A stretch of DNA of 64,000 bases from Eutrigla gurnardus (GCA_963514095.1 OY741267.1:8959454-9023453); one strand, 5' to 3'; counted from the first letter of the stretch, positions 10,593-23,172 are shown. Notes: generated by a model not told the origin, from the sequence alone. A program made the numbers and translations.

Positions 10593-13459
10593 TACCTAAA
10601 GGAGATAATACTATACAAAATAGATGTAATGTGTTGTAAAACTCAAAAAGCCAATTATTATTATGAATATCTGTCCTTTAATTCTTGATTGACGACTTGT
10701 GTTTTGTTTGTTTTGCACTCATTTAATTTGAAACTGATAAAAGCTGAGCGAGCAATAACAAGCTCACTCATTTTTTTTTAATTGTAAATTGTATTGTCTT
10801 GAACATGATGTGTGCTTATTTTGATTGTGTAATAAAAAAGCCTTTTACTGAAGTTAAAGATGCGAGTACTGGCTGTTGGTTGTGGAGGTGAATGAAGACG
10901 AATCCATCCCTGGATCTGTGGTTTTAAATGACAACCTATGCTGATTCTGTGATTAATTTATTCCAGCTCAAACACATTTACGGCCCCGCGATTGATAACT
11001 CCAGCACAATCTATTGAGTGTGTGGTGGTGTGCTGTGGATCAATGGGACTTATTAAGACTAGTTGCGATCAAATAATCACAGAGCAGAAGAGCTGAGCAT
11101 TTCCATCTGACCATCAAACATCCAGTCTGAGATTCAAGATGCTGCAGATTAACAATGGAAACCAGGATCAGTAATCTGAGCGGGCCAAAGCCTGAGGGTT
11201 CAGAGGTCAACCCATGCCCTGCATGACACGGTTACTCCAACACCCCCCCCCCCCACTGTCCAATCAGAGTGCAAAGGGTCAGTTGGGAGGTTAACTTGGA
11301 GTAGAGGTTCTCTGCAGCACAGTTTCTCTAGATGAAAAGGGGAGATTCCTCTGATGTCTCCTCTCACCTGAGAGGTGATAATAACCTGAGAAGAACTCGT
11401 CATCTTCACAAGGTGTCAGCGCTGCTAAAAGACATACGAACACCCAGGATGCTATTCAGGATGTCAATCACTCTCAGCCAGTGAGTCACGATCACACTGC
11501 CACGCATCGCGGCAGACATGGACACTACAAAAACGCCGTTTGGCAAGGCACGTCAAGCAAAACCAGATGATCCGATATAATTAAGAGTGAAAAAAAAAAG
11601 GAATCAAGCAAATGTGGAGATCTGTTGAATCACGTGGTCAGCTTGAAGCATAATTAAAAAACGTTTTGTATATCAGTATCACAACAGGAAGTGCAGTAGT
11701 AAACCCCGCCTCTTGCTCAATTTGATTGGCTGCCCGCTCCCTTTCAGCCGTCCAAAACTAACTCAGTCAGCATTTTTTGAACATCTGTGAACACGTCAAA
11801 CTTGGACTGTTCAGGAGGTGGTATTGTGAACACAATCGCTGTGAGTCCACTCTGCCCTCCGCCATTACAGTTCAGCCTCTAGGCTTGTTGTTAGCGATGC
11901 ACCAGCTGATCAGCCATTGATCATTATACATAATAATACAGCCTCAATGTGTGTGACTTCTTTGATTTGATTTCTTTGGTTAACTTCATATAATTTGCAA
12001 CCAGATATCACATCAAACAGTGTTTAACAAGATTTTTGAAGAACAGCGCCCCCATTGGACAGACCATAACATTTCAGGTGGAAAGTGGTACTGCAGCAGG
12101 AGATGGAGAGCCTACCCTCTTTTCTGTCCACTTCGTTCCAGAGAAACACGGTAACATAATGATTTAACACGAGCTCTTTGGTGGATTATGTGTTAGATGA
12201 ATTACAGCAGATGCTTGGACAGATTCAGGAAAGATGCTTATTATGTAGTGTTCAAGTTATTTTCTTCAGTTGTAGCAGAAAAGTTGCAGCAGGATTCACT
12301 TTCTTGAAACAACTCAATGACGAAAATAAAAAGAGAGCATCTCTGCCAAACCCATCAGACTCCACCGATCTGTCTGTACTGCTTGTCTGATTTTATGTTA
12401 AATTGTATGTTAAATATTAAACGAGTTTAGTTCAGTGAAAAGCATTCTCTAAATAACATTATTATTATCAGAAATATTGAGGTTTGACAGACGGACAGCG
12501 AGAAGCACAGGATGTGACCCGGCTCGTTTATCTGATTTATTAGCTCTGATCTGATTCAAGTGGAGCATGTACCACATTTCAGAGGACAAATACTCAGATC
12601 ATCACACTGAAGCTTTGAAACACTTAGAAGCACAGCGTGATGCAGTCTGATATTAATGAATAAAGATTTCACCCTCCGTCAGCAGATCTCATGTGTGACT
12701 GTGGTTTCGGTTCGTTGGCTTTTCCCTGCAGAGCACATGTTGACCAAACATGCACGTGCATGCCAGACCGCCAGCCAATCACGCCTTAGCACTGCTGCAA
12801 TCAGAGCCTCTGAATGGTCGGCTCAATGAAGCAGAGATGACAGGCGGCACGGAGGGCCTATGGTGTCGCGTCAGGTCAAACAGTAAACACAGCGGCTCAG
12901 CGGCGACGAGTTAACGGGACCGTCTCCCCCTCAGCTGTCGTCTGAATCTGGTTTCAATCTGGATCGATTTAAGGGTTTGAATGAGCCATTCCATCATTCT
13001 CAACTCCTCTGTTTCTCTTCTGCTCGATGCATTCACTGCCCTGCAGTGTTTCTCTGTCTCACCCACATGGGTCGGATTTCTGCTTTGTTTCATGTCGTCC
13101 CGTCTCTGCCTGGCAAATGCCATCATTTTCCATATTCCAGTTAAAAAATCATGCATTCAATGCAGCAGGAATACATTCTTCCTCTGTTGCCGTCATAAAG
13201 AAAAAACACTGTTAATCTGGTGGGCCTTAAATCTGTCAACACACCATATAGCTCTGTACAATGGACTAAAAAATGGGATATCTTGACCTATGATGCATCA
13301 ATTTTGACCCCATAAAATGATTTTTTTTTCAGTACGTTTTCATTGCTGAAACAACTAAGAACTAGCATTTAGCCTATTTAAAATGGTAATTAACTTCAGT
13401 ATCGGGTATTTTCAGGGTTTAAAGTGACAACATATTCTGCATTTCTCTTTAACAAAATA
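10593..13459. other. Intronic sequence up to the assembly gap, nothing firm recognised
   Basis: A short poly-C occurs near 11244. Part of 11740-11830 resembles 17660-17720 (ACTCAGTCAGCATTTT versus ACTCAGCATTTT, then TGTGAACAC), hinting at a dispersed repeat, but I could not define ends. Confidence 0.4.
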
Positions 13460-13659
13460 NNNNNNNNNNNNNNNNNNNNNNNNNNNNNNNNNNNNNNNNN
13501 NNNNNNNNNNNNNNNNNNNNNNNNNNNNNNNNNNNNNNNNNNNNNNNNNNNNNNNNNNNNNNNNNNNNNNNNNNNNNNNNNNNNNNNNNNNNNNNNNNNN
13601 NNNNNNNNNNNNNNNNNNNNNNNNNNNNNNNNNNNNNNNNNNNNNNNNNNNNNNNNNNN
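13460..13659. other. Assembly gap, 200 N
   Basis: Exactly 200 Ns. ORFs drawn across it are meaningless. A round 200 suggests a fixed-size placeholder and not a measured length. Confidence 1.
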
Positions 13660-13755
13660 GTAAATGTAAGCTGGTGAATGATGCAACGCGAGTAACGCAA
13701 GGTGAGTGAGGCGACTGTGGAATTTGCGAAAGTTGAAAAATGTTAAGTTTCATCT

Positions 13756-14178
13756 GGTAGCGTTGAGGAAGTGGAGGAGGAAAAATAGGATAGAAGGAGA
13801 GAAAGAGGAGGAGAAAGAATAGAAAATGTAGAGAAGGAAAGGAGGTGGAAGAGTAGATACAAAGGGAAACAGGAGGAGACAAAGTAGTTGGAGGAAGTGA
13901 AAGACGGAAGAAGACAGAAAAGATGCAAAGAAGAAGAGACGGTAAGGGAGAGGAAAAGGAGAAAGAGAAAATATAACCAAATGAAGACGATAAGGAACAG
14001 TTGAAGAGAAAGAGGAGGCAACAGACGAGACAGGAAGGAGGAAAAAAGAGGAATAGGAGGCGACACTAATAGGAAGAGGGGGGAAATGAGGAGTAAAGGA
14101 CCAAGTGAAAGGAAGGAGGAAAAACAATGTAAAAGGGAGAGGAAGAAGAGAAATATCTAATGGATGAGGAAGAAGATA
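13756..14178. repeat. Purine-only-like tract (GA-rich, strand-asymmetric)
   Basis: More than 400 bases in which A and G overwhelmingly dominate the plus strand (GAGGAAG, AGAAAG, GGAGGA words) with rare pyrimidines. The long minus-strand ORFs here (Ser/Phe/Leu/Pro-rich) simply reflect this bias. Confidence 0.9.
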
Positions 14179-15353
14179 AAAAAAAGGCTACCTGTGATTC
14201 CACTACTAGTCAACGACCTTCAGCATAACAAGCTTCACAATGATTTGACCAGTAGAAAACCACTTCCCGTCGACTGCTTCCATCCGACACTCAAATCATC
14301 AATATATCCTCAACAACTAGCAGTGTAACCATTCATGCGATGCATCGATTGTCAGTCCTACCGATTCAACTAAATCGATTTGCTAAAATAAATAAATAGA
14401 ATGAATCTCTTTGGCTCAGGGCTGGGCGATATGGACCAAAAGTCATATCTCGATATGTTGAAGCAAATATCGATATAAGATAAATATCGATATTTGTTAA
14501 GGCAATAACATAGATGGTGTTCCAACTCGTCATTCCACATCAAGCTTCACTGTGCATTCATTTCCAGCCTGCCTGCGTCCTTGTGCTCGGAACCGGCTGA
14601 CTGCAAACTCAATCCTAAACTTGTAAAATGAAAAAGTTGAGGTGTGTTCTTGCGGCTGTTTATTTTTCTGGGATGTGAGTGCGCGGGCGTGTGTGTGTGT
14701 GTTGTGGAGGGACGCATCGGGGGAAGTCCACTGACAGAGCCCGCTCTGTAGTTGTGACTGTGGCAGACTCAGCGCTGAGCTCGGAGGGTCCAATGTGAGT
14801 CCGGCTGGAACCGAGACTTGTTGCCTTCCACCAAGAACTCCTCGTGTGTCCTGATCCCGTTAAACGGCGCGGGGCCGCTCGCACAAGTTGCTAATGGACA
14901 TCACGTGTCTGCGTGGTAGAAACAGTGCTTTAATAAAAGGCAAAATGCTGCATTCGATGTGCCGTCAGCCTGTCATGAGCCGCAAATCTTTCGGAGACGA
15001 AACCAGGACGTGTACCGGCCGCTGCGATGCATCATGAAACATTTTTTTACTGTGTGTAACTTATAGAAGAAGGCTTTGGTTTAGTAAATAATTGCAAGGT
15101 TCACAACGATAGCGAAACAACTAGGCTACGGGTGGTACAGACGGCAAGCGCTCCACGGCGTTGCCGGACTCCACGCTGAAGGGGATTAAAAAAAAGTGAC
15201 GATAGTGGAAGAGTGGGGGGGCAGTGTGTGCCGGAGGCAGCAGGAGAGAGAGAGAGTTGCGAAAGAGCAGGCAGCAGGCGCAGCACGAAATTACTGTTAT
15301 TTGGACCAAATGTGCAGTACTTTAAACGCAAATTATTTTATATCAATGTTGAC

Positions 15354-16467
15354 TAGGGCTGGGTAAAAAAATCGATTCAATCGATTTTGGATCGATTTCA
15401 TTTAAATTTTGCAATATCGATTCATAGGGCATGAGATCGATTTTTCCCCATGAAGTTTACCCCTCGTGCGTGATGCAGCAGTGGCGCGTTTACGTCCGGT
15501 TGACGTTCATTCATGCGCACAAGCGTGCAAGATGGCTCCTATAGGTGACGTTAGCGCCCTGGTTTGTGCCAATTTTGCAGAACAATGGCCGCGTCAACAT
15601 CGACAACGGCCACCGAGGAGCCCGCACTAGCGCTCTGTCCGGAGAACCGTAAACTCTAAGACGCGCCGCCCGGAATACTGCCCGGAAATAGGCAAACAAA
15701 CACTGCGGAACAGTCGCCACTGACGGCCCAAATAATGTCCGAAAGCAGCCTGGAGCTCTCACCGACACCGGGCAGCACACGGCTCCGCGAGCCCGCACTC
15801 GCGCTCCGTCCTGAAAACCGTAAACTCTTAAGACGCACCGCCCCGAATACTGCCCGTAAATAGGCAAACAAACCCCGCCGACTGGCTTATTTAGCTTTAT
15901 TTTGATGAAACCGAATGCATACACAGTTTATGTCTGACCTTAAATAAATATAGGTTCTGAAAACATGTTGCCTGCCTATTGACGTTGACTGATACACTGC
16001 CCTCTGGTGGACAAAACATATACAACTTAAGTACCATACCATATAGGTCTTACTGAAGGCTTTTAATGGTCAAAAGATTATTAATAAATATTTGAATATT
16101 AATATTAATAAACAAACGAACTTCGAATATGATTTTTGGGGAAAAGTCAAGGCCCTAGTGCTCGATCCACACTACGTTATAGTGCAACGTAAACATCTGA
16201 CTGAAACAGTTATCCCCATGATGTATACATGTGTGAAAGACGACATCCTAACGAAAATGCAGTCAGCAGAGAGTGTCGGCAGAACTTGTGTTGTTTATGG
16301 TGAAGAGCAAAAAATAAAGTACATCTGTATTTTGTAACACAGTTGAGCCATTTTCATTATGTAAGAGCCAATCGAATCGAATCGAATCGAATTGTGATTA
16401 ATCGATTCAGGACCTTATGAATCGAAATCGAATCGATTTAGGAAATTGGCCACGATACCCAGCCCTA
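15354..16467. mobile_element. Third layer: TAGGGCTGGGTA hAT MITE inserted in the GGGCTGGGCGATAT element
   Basis: Ends TAGGGCTGGGTA and TACCCAGCCCTA are inverted repeats, and subterminal ATCGATT / AATCGAATCGA words follow. It is flanked by a perfect 8-bp duplication ATGTTGAC (15346-15353, 16468-16475). The copy at 36132 has ATATTGAC uninterrupted at this spot, an empty site. Confidence 0.93.
15535..16158. mobile_element. Fourth layer: fragment of the TAGGGCTTTGACT hAT family
   Basis: From CTCCTATAGGTGACGTTAGC to GTCAAGGCCCTAG this matches the interior and right end of the complete element at 25358-26221, including the GATACACTGCCCTCTGGTGG and TATGTCTGACC words. The left terminus is missing. 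Either an insertion lost its left end, or the third-layer family is a chimera built with it. Confidence 0.75.
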
Positions 16468-16854
16468 ATGTTGACGATATCGTCGCGTTCCATATCTCCT
16501 TTGGAAAAATATCTATATATTTAAAAAAAATCGATATATATCGCCCAGCCCTACTTTGGCTTCACCAATAATCAATATAAATGCCTTAAATCTTATGAAA
16601 CGCAAGACGTTTAAGACACTCTCTCCCCTGCCAGCATGAAGCCTATTGAAAAATGTTCAAAATAACTGAGCAATGTTTAATTACATGTTTGTATTTAGCA
16701 TAAAATATTATGCAGGATTACTTTTTTTATAGAATAAATATGTTTAATAAGTAATTCTGTTGTCTGTTTATTTCTTCACCTGAATCGAATCGCCAACTAC
16801 CTAATCGTTAATCGTATCGAAGTGAACCCAAAGATTCACACCCCTATCAACAAG

Positions 16855-17472
16855 TATTGTCTCCATAGAGATGTAGTGGATTCATGTCTACCTCCCTCTC
16901 CCTCTGTGTGTGTTGTTATTGGAGCTTCCCTGCTGGCTAACAGCTGCCGCTCTGCACTCCTCTCACACAGCAGTTACAGCTGATAACGCCGTCGTCATGG
17001 AAGCGTATCACCCACCCTCGGGTTTCCTCTCAGGTGAACTCCGTTAGCTCTATCAGCACATTTGCCATAGTTGGTACCGTCGGTGCGGCTAGCACCATTA
17101 GCAAGGAGCCATGTCAACGCCCCCCATCAATCACAGCTCTCTGAAGAAAAACAGCGATCTCCAAAGCGGCGCATTTGATTATTCAGAAAAAAAATAACTA
17201 TTTAAGCAAACATCCCTCCGCTTGATGAAGAGTGCTCTGAGCTCCTCCTGGTCACCGCACATGTTGAGGGATTTTACTCATAAACGCGGTTTTTATCCAC
17301 AATGACACACTACAGTTATATATGTGTAAGTTAGTGTGGATGCCGAGGAGCCCATGAGCAAGGAAGCAACAACCTCCGCAGACTGAACGTGGGGACAACC
17401 TCCCTCTGAGACAGACGGCAAAGGAATGACCGCAGATCTGATCTGTGTGATTATGACGTCCTGGGTGGAGAC

Positions 17473-17507
<35 letters not shown>

Positions 17508-18460
17508 TCTGTCGGTGCGAGTTAGTCACTCATGAGAGAAGAAGTGAGGAGGAAGAAGACGATGACAGAGAGCCTCTCTGTGTCGTTATACGTTACATTG
17601 TGGTTAAGGGGTTTCCTAATATAACAGTGTTTCACACGTATTCCCTTTTTAGTGCTCCAAACCAACTCAGAGCGATTACTCAGCATTTTCTGAGCATATG
17701 TGAACACTCATAAATGACCCAGAGCTTTTACAAATGCTTCAAGTCCACGTTGTCGTTCACCGTAATCTGTGCATTATGAATATAGCGTTCCAGATTAGCG
17801 TTGTATTTTACAGAGAGAGAGAGAGAGAGAGAGAGATAGATAGATAGAAGGAGCTTTAGCACTTTCTAGTCGCCAATCCCCATTGTGAACAGCAAAATGT
17901 GTCATCAGGAGCTGCCAGTGGGGAGATCAGTCTTGATTGGCTAAAAAGTGGAGCTATTGAGTTGCATTGACATGAGAAGTCCAAGGACTATAAGAAAAAA
18001 AGATCTGCGTTGGATGTGTTGACATGAAAAGTTAGAAGTAAGATTATCTTGGTGAACAAGTTGTGTACACACTAATACAAGTTGTGTACACACTAATACA
18101 AGTTGTGTACACACTAATACACACTTTTTAGATTGTGAGCCACATACAGACAAATGAAGCCATACAGTGAACGTGTAGTTTTCAATCAGTTGCACTGTAA
18201 GAAAGTATGTGTTTCTCCTCATGTAAATTACTATCAAAATGAACAGTTTCACTTTTGACATTGCAGCAGTTTATTGGTGATCCAAAATATGACAAACACT
18301 ATCTCTGCATCTGCTGCTCTTTCATTTAATTTCAGAACTTTTAAAGTAAGTTCATGTGAAGTTAAAACAGGCCGAAATGTTCAAATACTGGTTTCTGGTC
18401 ATGGTATAAAGGCCTTCTTAAAAGATTAACATGTAAATCTAATATTAAGATGCAAAAAAT
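16855..18460. other. Intronic sequence with small microsatellites
   Basis: Contains (CA)n at about 17475-17506, (GA)n-(GATA)n at about 17814-17847 and three 21-bp copies of a CAAGTTGTGTACACACTAAT unit at about 18056-18122. No gene seen. Confidence 0.7.
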
Positions 18461-18461
18461 G

Positions 18462-19083
18462 CAATGCAGCGGGTGGATTCTCCTACCATTGCTACGCAGA
18501 TGACACCCAGCTGTTCCTCTCTTTTCCCCCAACCTCTGACGCTCACATTGCAACTCGATCTCTGAATGTCTGGCTGACATCTCCGTCTGGTCAACTGCAC
18601 ATCACCTCAAGCTTAACCTGAATAAAACCAAACTCCTCTTCATCCCGGTGAAAGACTGCCCTCGCATGGACCTGTCGGTCACTGTCGAGGGCATCACAGT
18701 ATTTTCTTCTTCAACTACGAGGAACCTGGGTGTAATCCTCGATGACCTACTATCCTGCACCATCTGCACTGGCCTTCAAGGCCATCAATGGAACGGCACC
18801 CATCTACCTTCAAACACTGGTCAAACCACATGCACCGAAGCGAGCACTTCGCTCCTCTACTTCAGCTGGCCGGCTGGTACCACCATCGCTGAAATCAAAC
18901 AAATGCCGCTCAGTATGTTTGCTGAACAGCTACTACTTTACTCAGACGAGGACCTAACACCTGTTCTATTTTTTAGCTCTTAATTTATCGGCAATGATAT
19001 GTTGTGGTTTCTTTCTTTTGACAAATGTATTTATTGTAAGTCGCTTTGGACAAAAGCGTCGCTCAATGACCTAAATGTAAATG
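18462..19083 (+). mobile_element. L2/CR1-clade LINE remnant (3' part, internally deleted)
   Basis: A reverse-transcriptase frame shows YHCYADDTQLFLSF at about 18484-18525 (catalytic YADD at 18493-18504), followed downstream by HLKLNLNKTKLLFIP and NLGVILDD. After LGVILDD the sequence jumps, in another frame, to AFKAINGTAPIYLQ, so the connecting part is deleted. The 3' end TGTAAGTCGCTTTGGACAAA followed by CTAAATGTAAATG is the classical L2-type tail of fish. The element encodes reverse transcriptase for target-primed retrotransposition; this copy is dead. Confidence 0.9.
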
Positions 19084-19475
19084 GAATGCGCAGAAATAGT
19101 AAATATTAGTTTCTGTGTGAAGGATAGACACAGATGATTTCACTCAATTGAGACGACATTAAAGTTCAAACCAGGATGCTCAAACTACATGGAGGGTAAT
19201 TTGTTAGAAATGTGCCATTTTCTATTTTACAGACAGAAAGAGGACAGACCCACTGAAAGAAACAGGACCGACAGACAGACAGACAGACAGGCAGGCAGAC
19301 AGACAGGCAGGCAGGCAGGAAAGACAGAGGCAAACAGAGAGAAAGAAAGATGAGACAGACGGACGGACTGTCCCATTTAAGTGAATTACATTTTGGACAG
19401 TTTGCACCAATTAGCTTCCGTCTGGGTTTGCTGCTGTTTGAACGCCTCATTATCAAAGCCTGAGTCAGGCTGCAC

Positions 19476-19495
19476 ACACACACACAGACACTCAG

Positions 19496-19529
<34 letters not shown>

Positions 19530-19565
19530 TGAGACACACACACACACACACACACAGACACTCAG

Positions 19566-19597
<32 letters not shown>

Positions 19598-19634
19598 TGA
19601 GACACACACACACACACACACACACAGACACTGA

Positions 19635-19675
<41 letters not shown>

Positions 19676-19701
19676 TGAGACACACACACACAGACACTGA
19701 G

Positions 19702-19733
<32 letters not shown>

Positions 19734-19815
19734 TGAGACACACACACACAGACACTGAGACACACACACACACACACGCGCACGCATGCACGCACGCACG
19801 CAGACACACGAGCAC

Positions 19816-19873
<58 letters not shown>

Positions 19874-19927
19874 AGAGACACACAGACACACACGCACGCA
19901 CAGACACACACACACAGAGACAGAGAG

Positions 19928-19958
<31 letters not shown>

Positions 19959-20180
19959 CACACACACACAGACACAGAGACACACACAGACACAGAGACA
20001 CACACAGACACGCACACTGAGACACACAGACAGACACACACACACACACACACAGAGAGACACACACAGACATACACACACAGACACAAAGAGAGACACA
20101 CACACACACACACACACTGAGACACAGACAGACAGAAACACACACACACACACACAGAGACACACAGACACGCACACTGA

Positions 20181-20217
<37 letters not shown>

Positions 20218-20306
20218 ACACACTGAGACACACACACACACTGAGACACAGACAGACAGAAACACACACACACAGAGACACACACACACACAGACACGCA
20301 CACTGA

Positions 20307-20343
<37 letters not shown>

Positions 20344-20368
20344 ACACACTGAGACACACAGACAGACA

Positions 20369-20412
<44 letters not shown>

Positions 20413-20414
20413 GA
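19476..20414. repeat. CA-rich satellite-like block, (CA)n with CAGACACTGAGA interruptions
   Basis: About 940 bases of CA runs are broken at intervals by GACACTGAGA, GACAGACA and GAGAGA. All long Cys/Val or Thr/His ORFs here are artefacts. A short GACA/GGCA run precedes it at about 19270-19320. Confidence 0.97.
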
Positions 20415-21396
20415 CTTGGTGCAGTCCAGCAGTGCATACTGAGTGTTTGCCGTGACAGTGATAGCAGCTGACAGGTTCAGATGTGACGGCCTCCTTCTAT
20501 ATTTACCCTGCTTCTTTTTACACATCGCTCACTACTACATACACTCCAGTACTACCACACACACTGTGGACCGTCTATCTGTGTGTCATAACCCGGTTTC
20601 TAGTTCTCCTGGGTTGTGGGGTCAGGTTTAAGAATAAAAAACAGAAGATCTGGTTCAAAATGTGTGATTTTTTGTGTTTGTTTGTTTGTTTTTTGCCGTT
20701 GTTGGGGCGTGAGATCACTTTGTTAACCACTGTAGTGACTCTCCTGGATGAAGAAACCCAGTTTAATTACTAATATGAACTACTCCGACGTATAAATTCA
20801 CCATCATCATTAATCCCAGGTCCGTCTGCTATTTTACACCACATAGGTGGCTCCCCCTGCTGGTTTTATATTTCTTGCACATTTCTTGTATTCCCTTTAT
20901 TATATAAGCTCTCTTTTGTATTCCTTATTTCATAAAGTATGTACATGTAGAAGATGCATAATTAAATAATACAAATATATTAATTTCGTTTTTGTTTTTT
21001 TTACTAAATTACATACAAATTGGAGGAAGTCTGACATTTAACAATGGCTTCTCCATAGTTGAAGAGAAAGGGTATGCCAACACTAAATTCACAATCACAA
21101 CGTATCTGATCTCTTTTTAAAGCTCCGTCCTTCTCTGCTCCATAACTCAGTGAAATATGAAACACATGGATAGAATTCATTCAGAGTGACATGCTATCAT
21201 TGTCTCTGAAGTCCATCCAGAATAAACACCCAGAAATCCACAAAGAAATCATAGAGAGCAAATCCTCCAGAATTATGTGCTGAATTATCATGATTCACAC
21301 TAGGTAAGAAGACGGATGCAGCAGCCGGAGGAGGAAGAGGCTTGCATGGTGGAACATCCTGGTCGTCTGTCTGAATGTTCTCTCTCCAAAACGCAT

Positions 21397-21446
<50 letters not shown>

Positions 21447-22100
21447 GCTGATTATGGTGCTTTACATGTAAGAGGAATACAGCAGTCAGTTGTTTGTTTA
21501 TCAATTGTGTTTTATAAAAAAAATTATGATTATTATGATATTATGCAGTCTTCCTGACCGTTACTTCAGTAATATCAACCATGACACATTTTACAATTAC
21601 TGTAAAGACTTTATTGTCAAATTAATCAGCAGTTGAAGTTCCCAGTTCTCTCAGGACACTTCACACATTGAGTAGGACGAGAACACGCTCATGATTTTCA
21701 GAGGCAATACATTTTCAAAATCCCAACATCACCCAGGAGGTAGCATTGCAGTGCGACAGTGGGGAGAAAAAAACAGACTTTTAGGCAGAAATCTTAGTTA
21801 GTTCTGTCTTTGTTTGTAGTGTTTCTGAACTGTATTACAGAGATAGACTTTTATTTTTGCATCGCCTCAGTGGATTGGACTAAATAACAGAGACATCTGT
21901 TATAGTAACGTCATAAATCTGCAGCAGTTTATTGCAGGTTGATCATACACTACCAAACCTCATTTAAAAACAGGTGGCATGGCAATAAAAATATATCCAC
22001 ATCCAATGTAGTGATATTTTCGTAACTCGCCAAACAGTCTGTTGAGGCTGTCACATTTGTGGCCGACTCTGCAGGGTCATATGTGGCATAGTAGTTGCTG
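20415..22100. other. Intronic sequence, nothing recognised apart from (TA)n
   Basis: (TA)n lies at about 21400-21441. No exon or repeat termini were identified in the remainder. Confidence 0.6.
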
Positions 22101-22662
22101 TTAAACCTGATCTAAAGTAGGCCACATGTCAGGCTGCACACCTTTACTTGGGTAAGGAGCCTGTAGTCCTCCTTGACAGGTGAGTGCCAACAGTAGCTGC
22201 TGTGGTGGGTCGCTGTGGGACGCTGATGTGAGCTGCTGCTCTGTAAGCAGCCAGACGGTCAGACAGACAGTCAGACAGACGGTCAGAGTTACAACTACAT
22301 CTGAAATGTGGAACACGTTACTATTTCACTATAACTGATGTTGTGAGGCACCAACAGCTCGTAAAATCCCTTTGTTAATGGTGATGACTTCTTCACATCG
22401 CCGTGTGTAAACAAACACTGATCAGCTGATCTTGCTGCCGCATTCAAGCTACAAAACGTTCCCAAGCAAACTAATGTCTAGGCGTTATTTTACAGGTTTG
22501 AGGTGTTTCACGTTGGAAAAGCCCCCCATTACTACATAACGTTAACGGTCCTCAATATCAATACAATGTAAGCTTTTAGCGCAACACGCCAATGCTAACT
22601 TTAGAAAGCAGTTCGGCAGGTAAACTGTAACACTGCATGTTACATAATATTTAGAAACTTAC

Positions 22663-22923
22663 CGCTTCAACTGTGGTTGGCTCTTGGACTGTCGGTACTG
22701 ATCCAAACTTTGGCCTCAGGTTAGAGGCATATCCTGAGCTGTACCGAGTACAGACCCATGTTGTCAAAGCTCCTGTCGGTGAAGTGCGTAGCACAAACAC
22801 ACATTTACGGACGCTTGTGGACACATTTCCATCGTAGATGCTCCGACGATGCGAGTAAATATCAGCAATTGTGTGGCTTGCTGCAGCCAAGGACTGCCAA
22901 CTCGCTTTCGTTGATTTTGGCAT
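22663..22923 (-). CDS. Unrecognised 87-codon first-exon-like ORF inside a dispersed repeat
   Basis: On the minus strand the frame begins at an ATG (22923) reading MPKSTKASWQSLAAASHTIA. It ends ...EPTTVEA exactly at GCG followed by gtaagt, a consensus donor in phase 0. No zinc finger, membrane segment or catalytic motif is visible. About 240 bases upstream (on the plus strand at 23150-23172) lies CATAATAGGGCCCCTTTAA, which looks like the end of a TTAA-duplicating (piggyBac- or Kolobok-like) repeat. The frame may therefore belong to a mobile element and not a host gene. A possible second exon (about 22300-22108, ending SKGVQPDMWPTLDQV and stop) follows an acceptor cacatttcag, but its first in-phase codons contain a stop. 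Confidence 0.4.
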
Positions 22924-23148
22924 TTTGGTTCACTGGTTTGTATGTACATCACACTGACAGCTAACAGATATATGGGGATTATGTGGGCGGGACCACACAG
23001 GTGGAGCGGTTCTAATGAGCCGAGATAACCCATTTAGTCGGAGGATTTCTTTCAAATGGAGAAAGAGAAACAGGGAGATGGTGGTCTTTTCTGATATTGA
23101 CACCCCAGAGACAACCATGTTAGGTTTGAAAACCATGGAAAAGTGTTT

Positions 23149-23172
23149 TTTTCATAATAGGGCCCCTTTAAA
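23149..23172. repeat. Repeat terminus GGGGCCCTATTATG-type next to TTAA
   Basis: Plus-strand CATAATAGGGCCCCTTTAA looks like the right end of a fish DNA repeat with TTAA target preference. The matching left end was not found, so the element limits are open. Confidence 0.4.

Larger units (their letters stand above)
14417..16553. mobile_element. Second layer: GGGCTGGGCGATAT hAT MITE
   Basis: Begins CAGGGCTGGGCGATATGGAC and ends ATATATCGCCCAGCCCTA. It is flanked on both sides by the perfect 8-bp repeat CTTTGGCT (14409-14416, 16554-16561). A second copy at 36132-36984 aligns along the whole length and lacks the inner insertion, so the original size is about 1.0 kb. Proline/Thr/Ser-rich ORFs inside are shadows. 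Confidence 0.92.
14318..16846. mobile_element. Outermost hAT MITE of a four-layer nest (TAGCAGTGTAACC / TTCACACCCCTA)
   Basis: Left end TAGCAGTGTAACC and right end GATTCACACCCCTA are imperfect inverted repeats. They are flanked by TCAACAAC (14310-14317) and TCAACAAG (16847-16854), an 8-bp duplication with one mismatch as expected for hAT. Without the inserted elements it would be about 384 bp. It encodes nothing. Confidence 0.8.

Noticed and set aside
13743..14127. Hydrophobic Ser/Phe/Leu ORFs that look membrane-like
   Set aside because: They are the pyrimidine complement of a purine tract.
14530..15331. ORFs such as MRAAPRRLTGSGHTRSS, present twice (also at 36225)
   Set aside because: They lie inside a non-coding hAT MITE and are conserved only because both copies are the same repeat.
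19386..20525. Long Cys/Val- and Thr/His-rich ORFs, up to 379 codons
   Set aside because: They translate the CA-repeat block; no start context, splice sites or domain.
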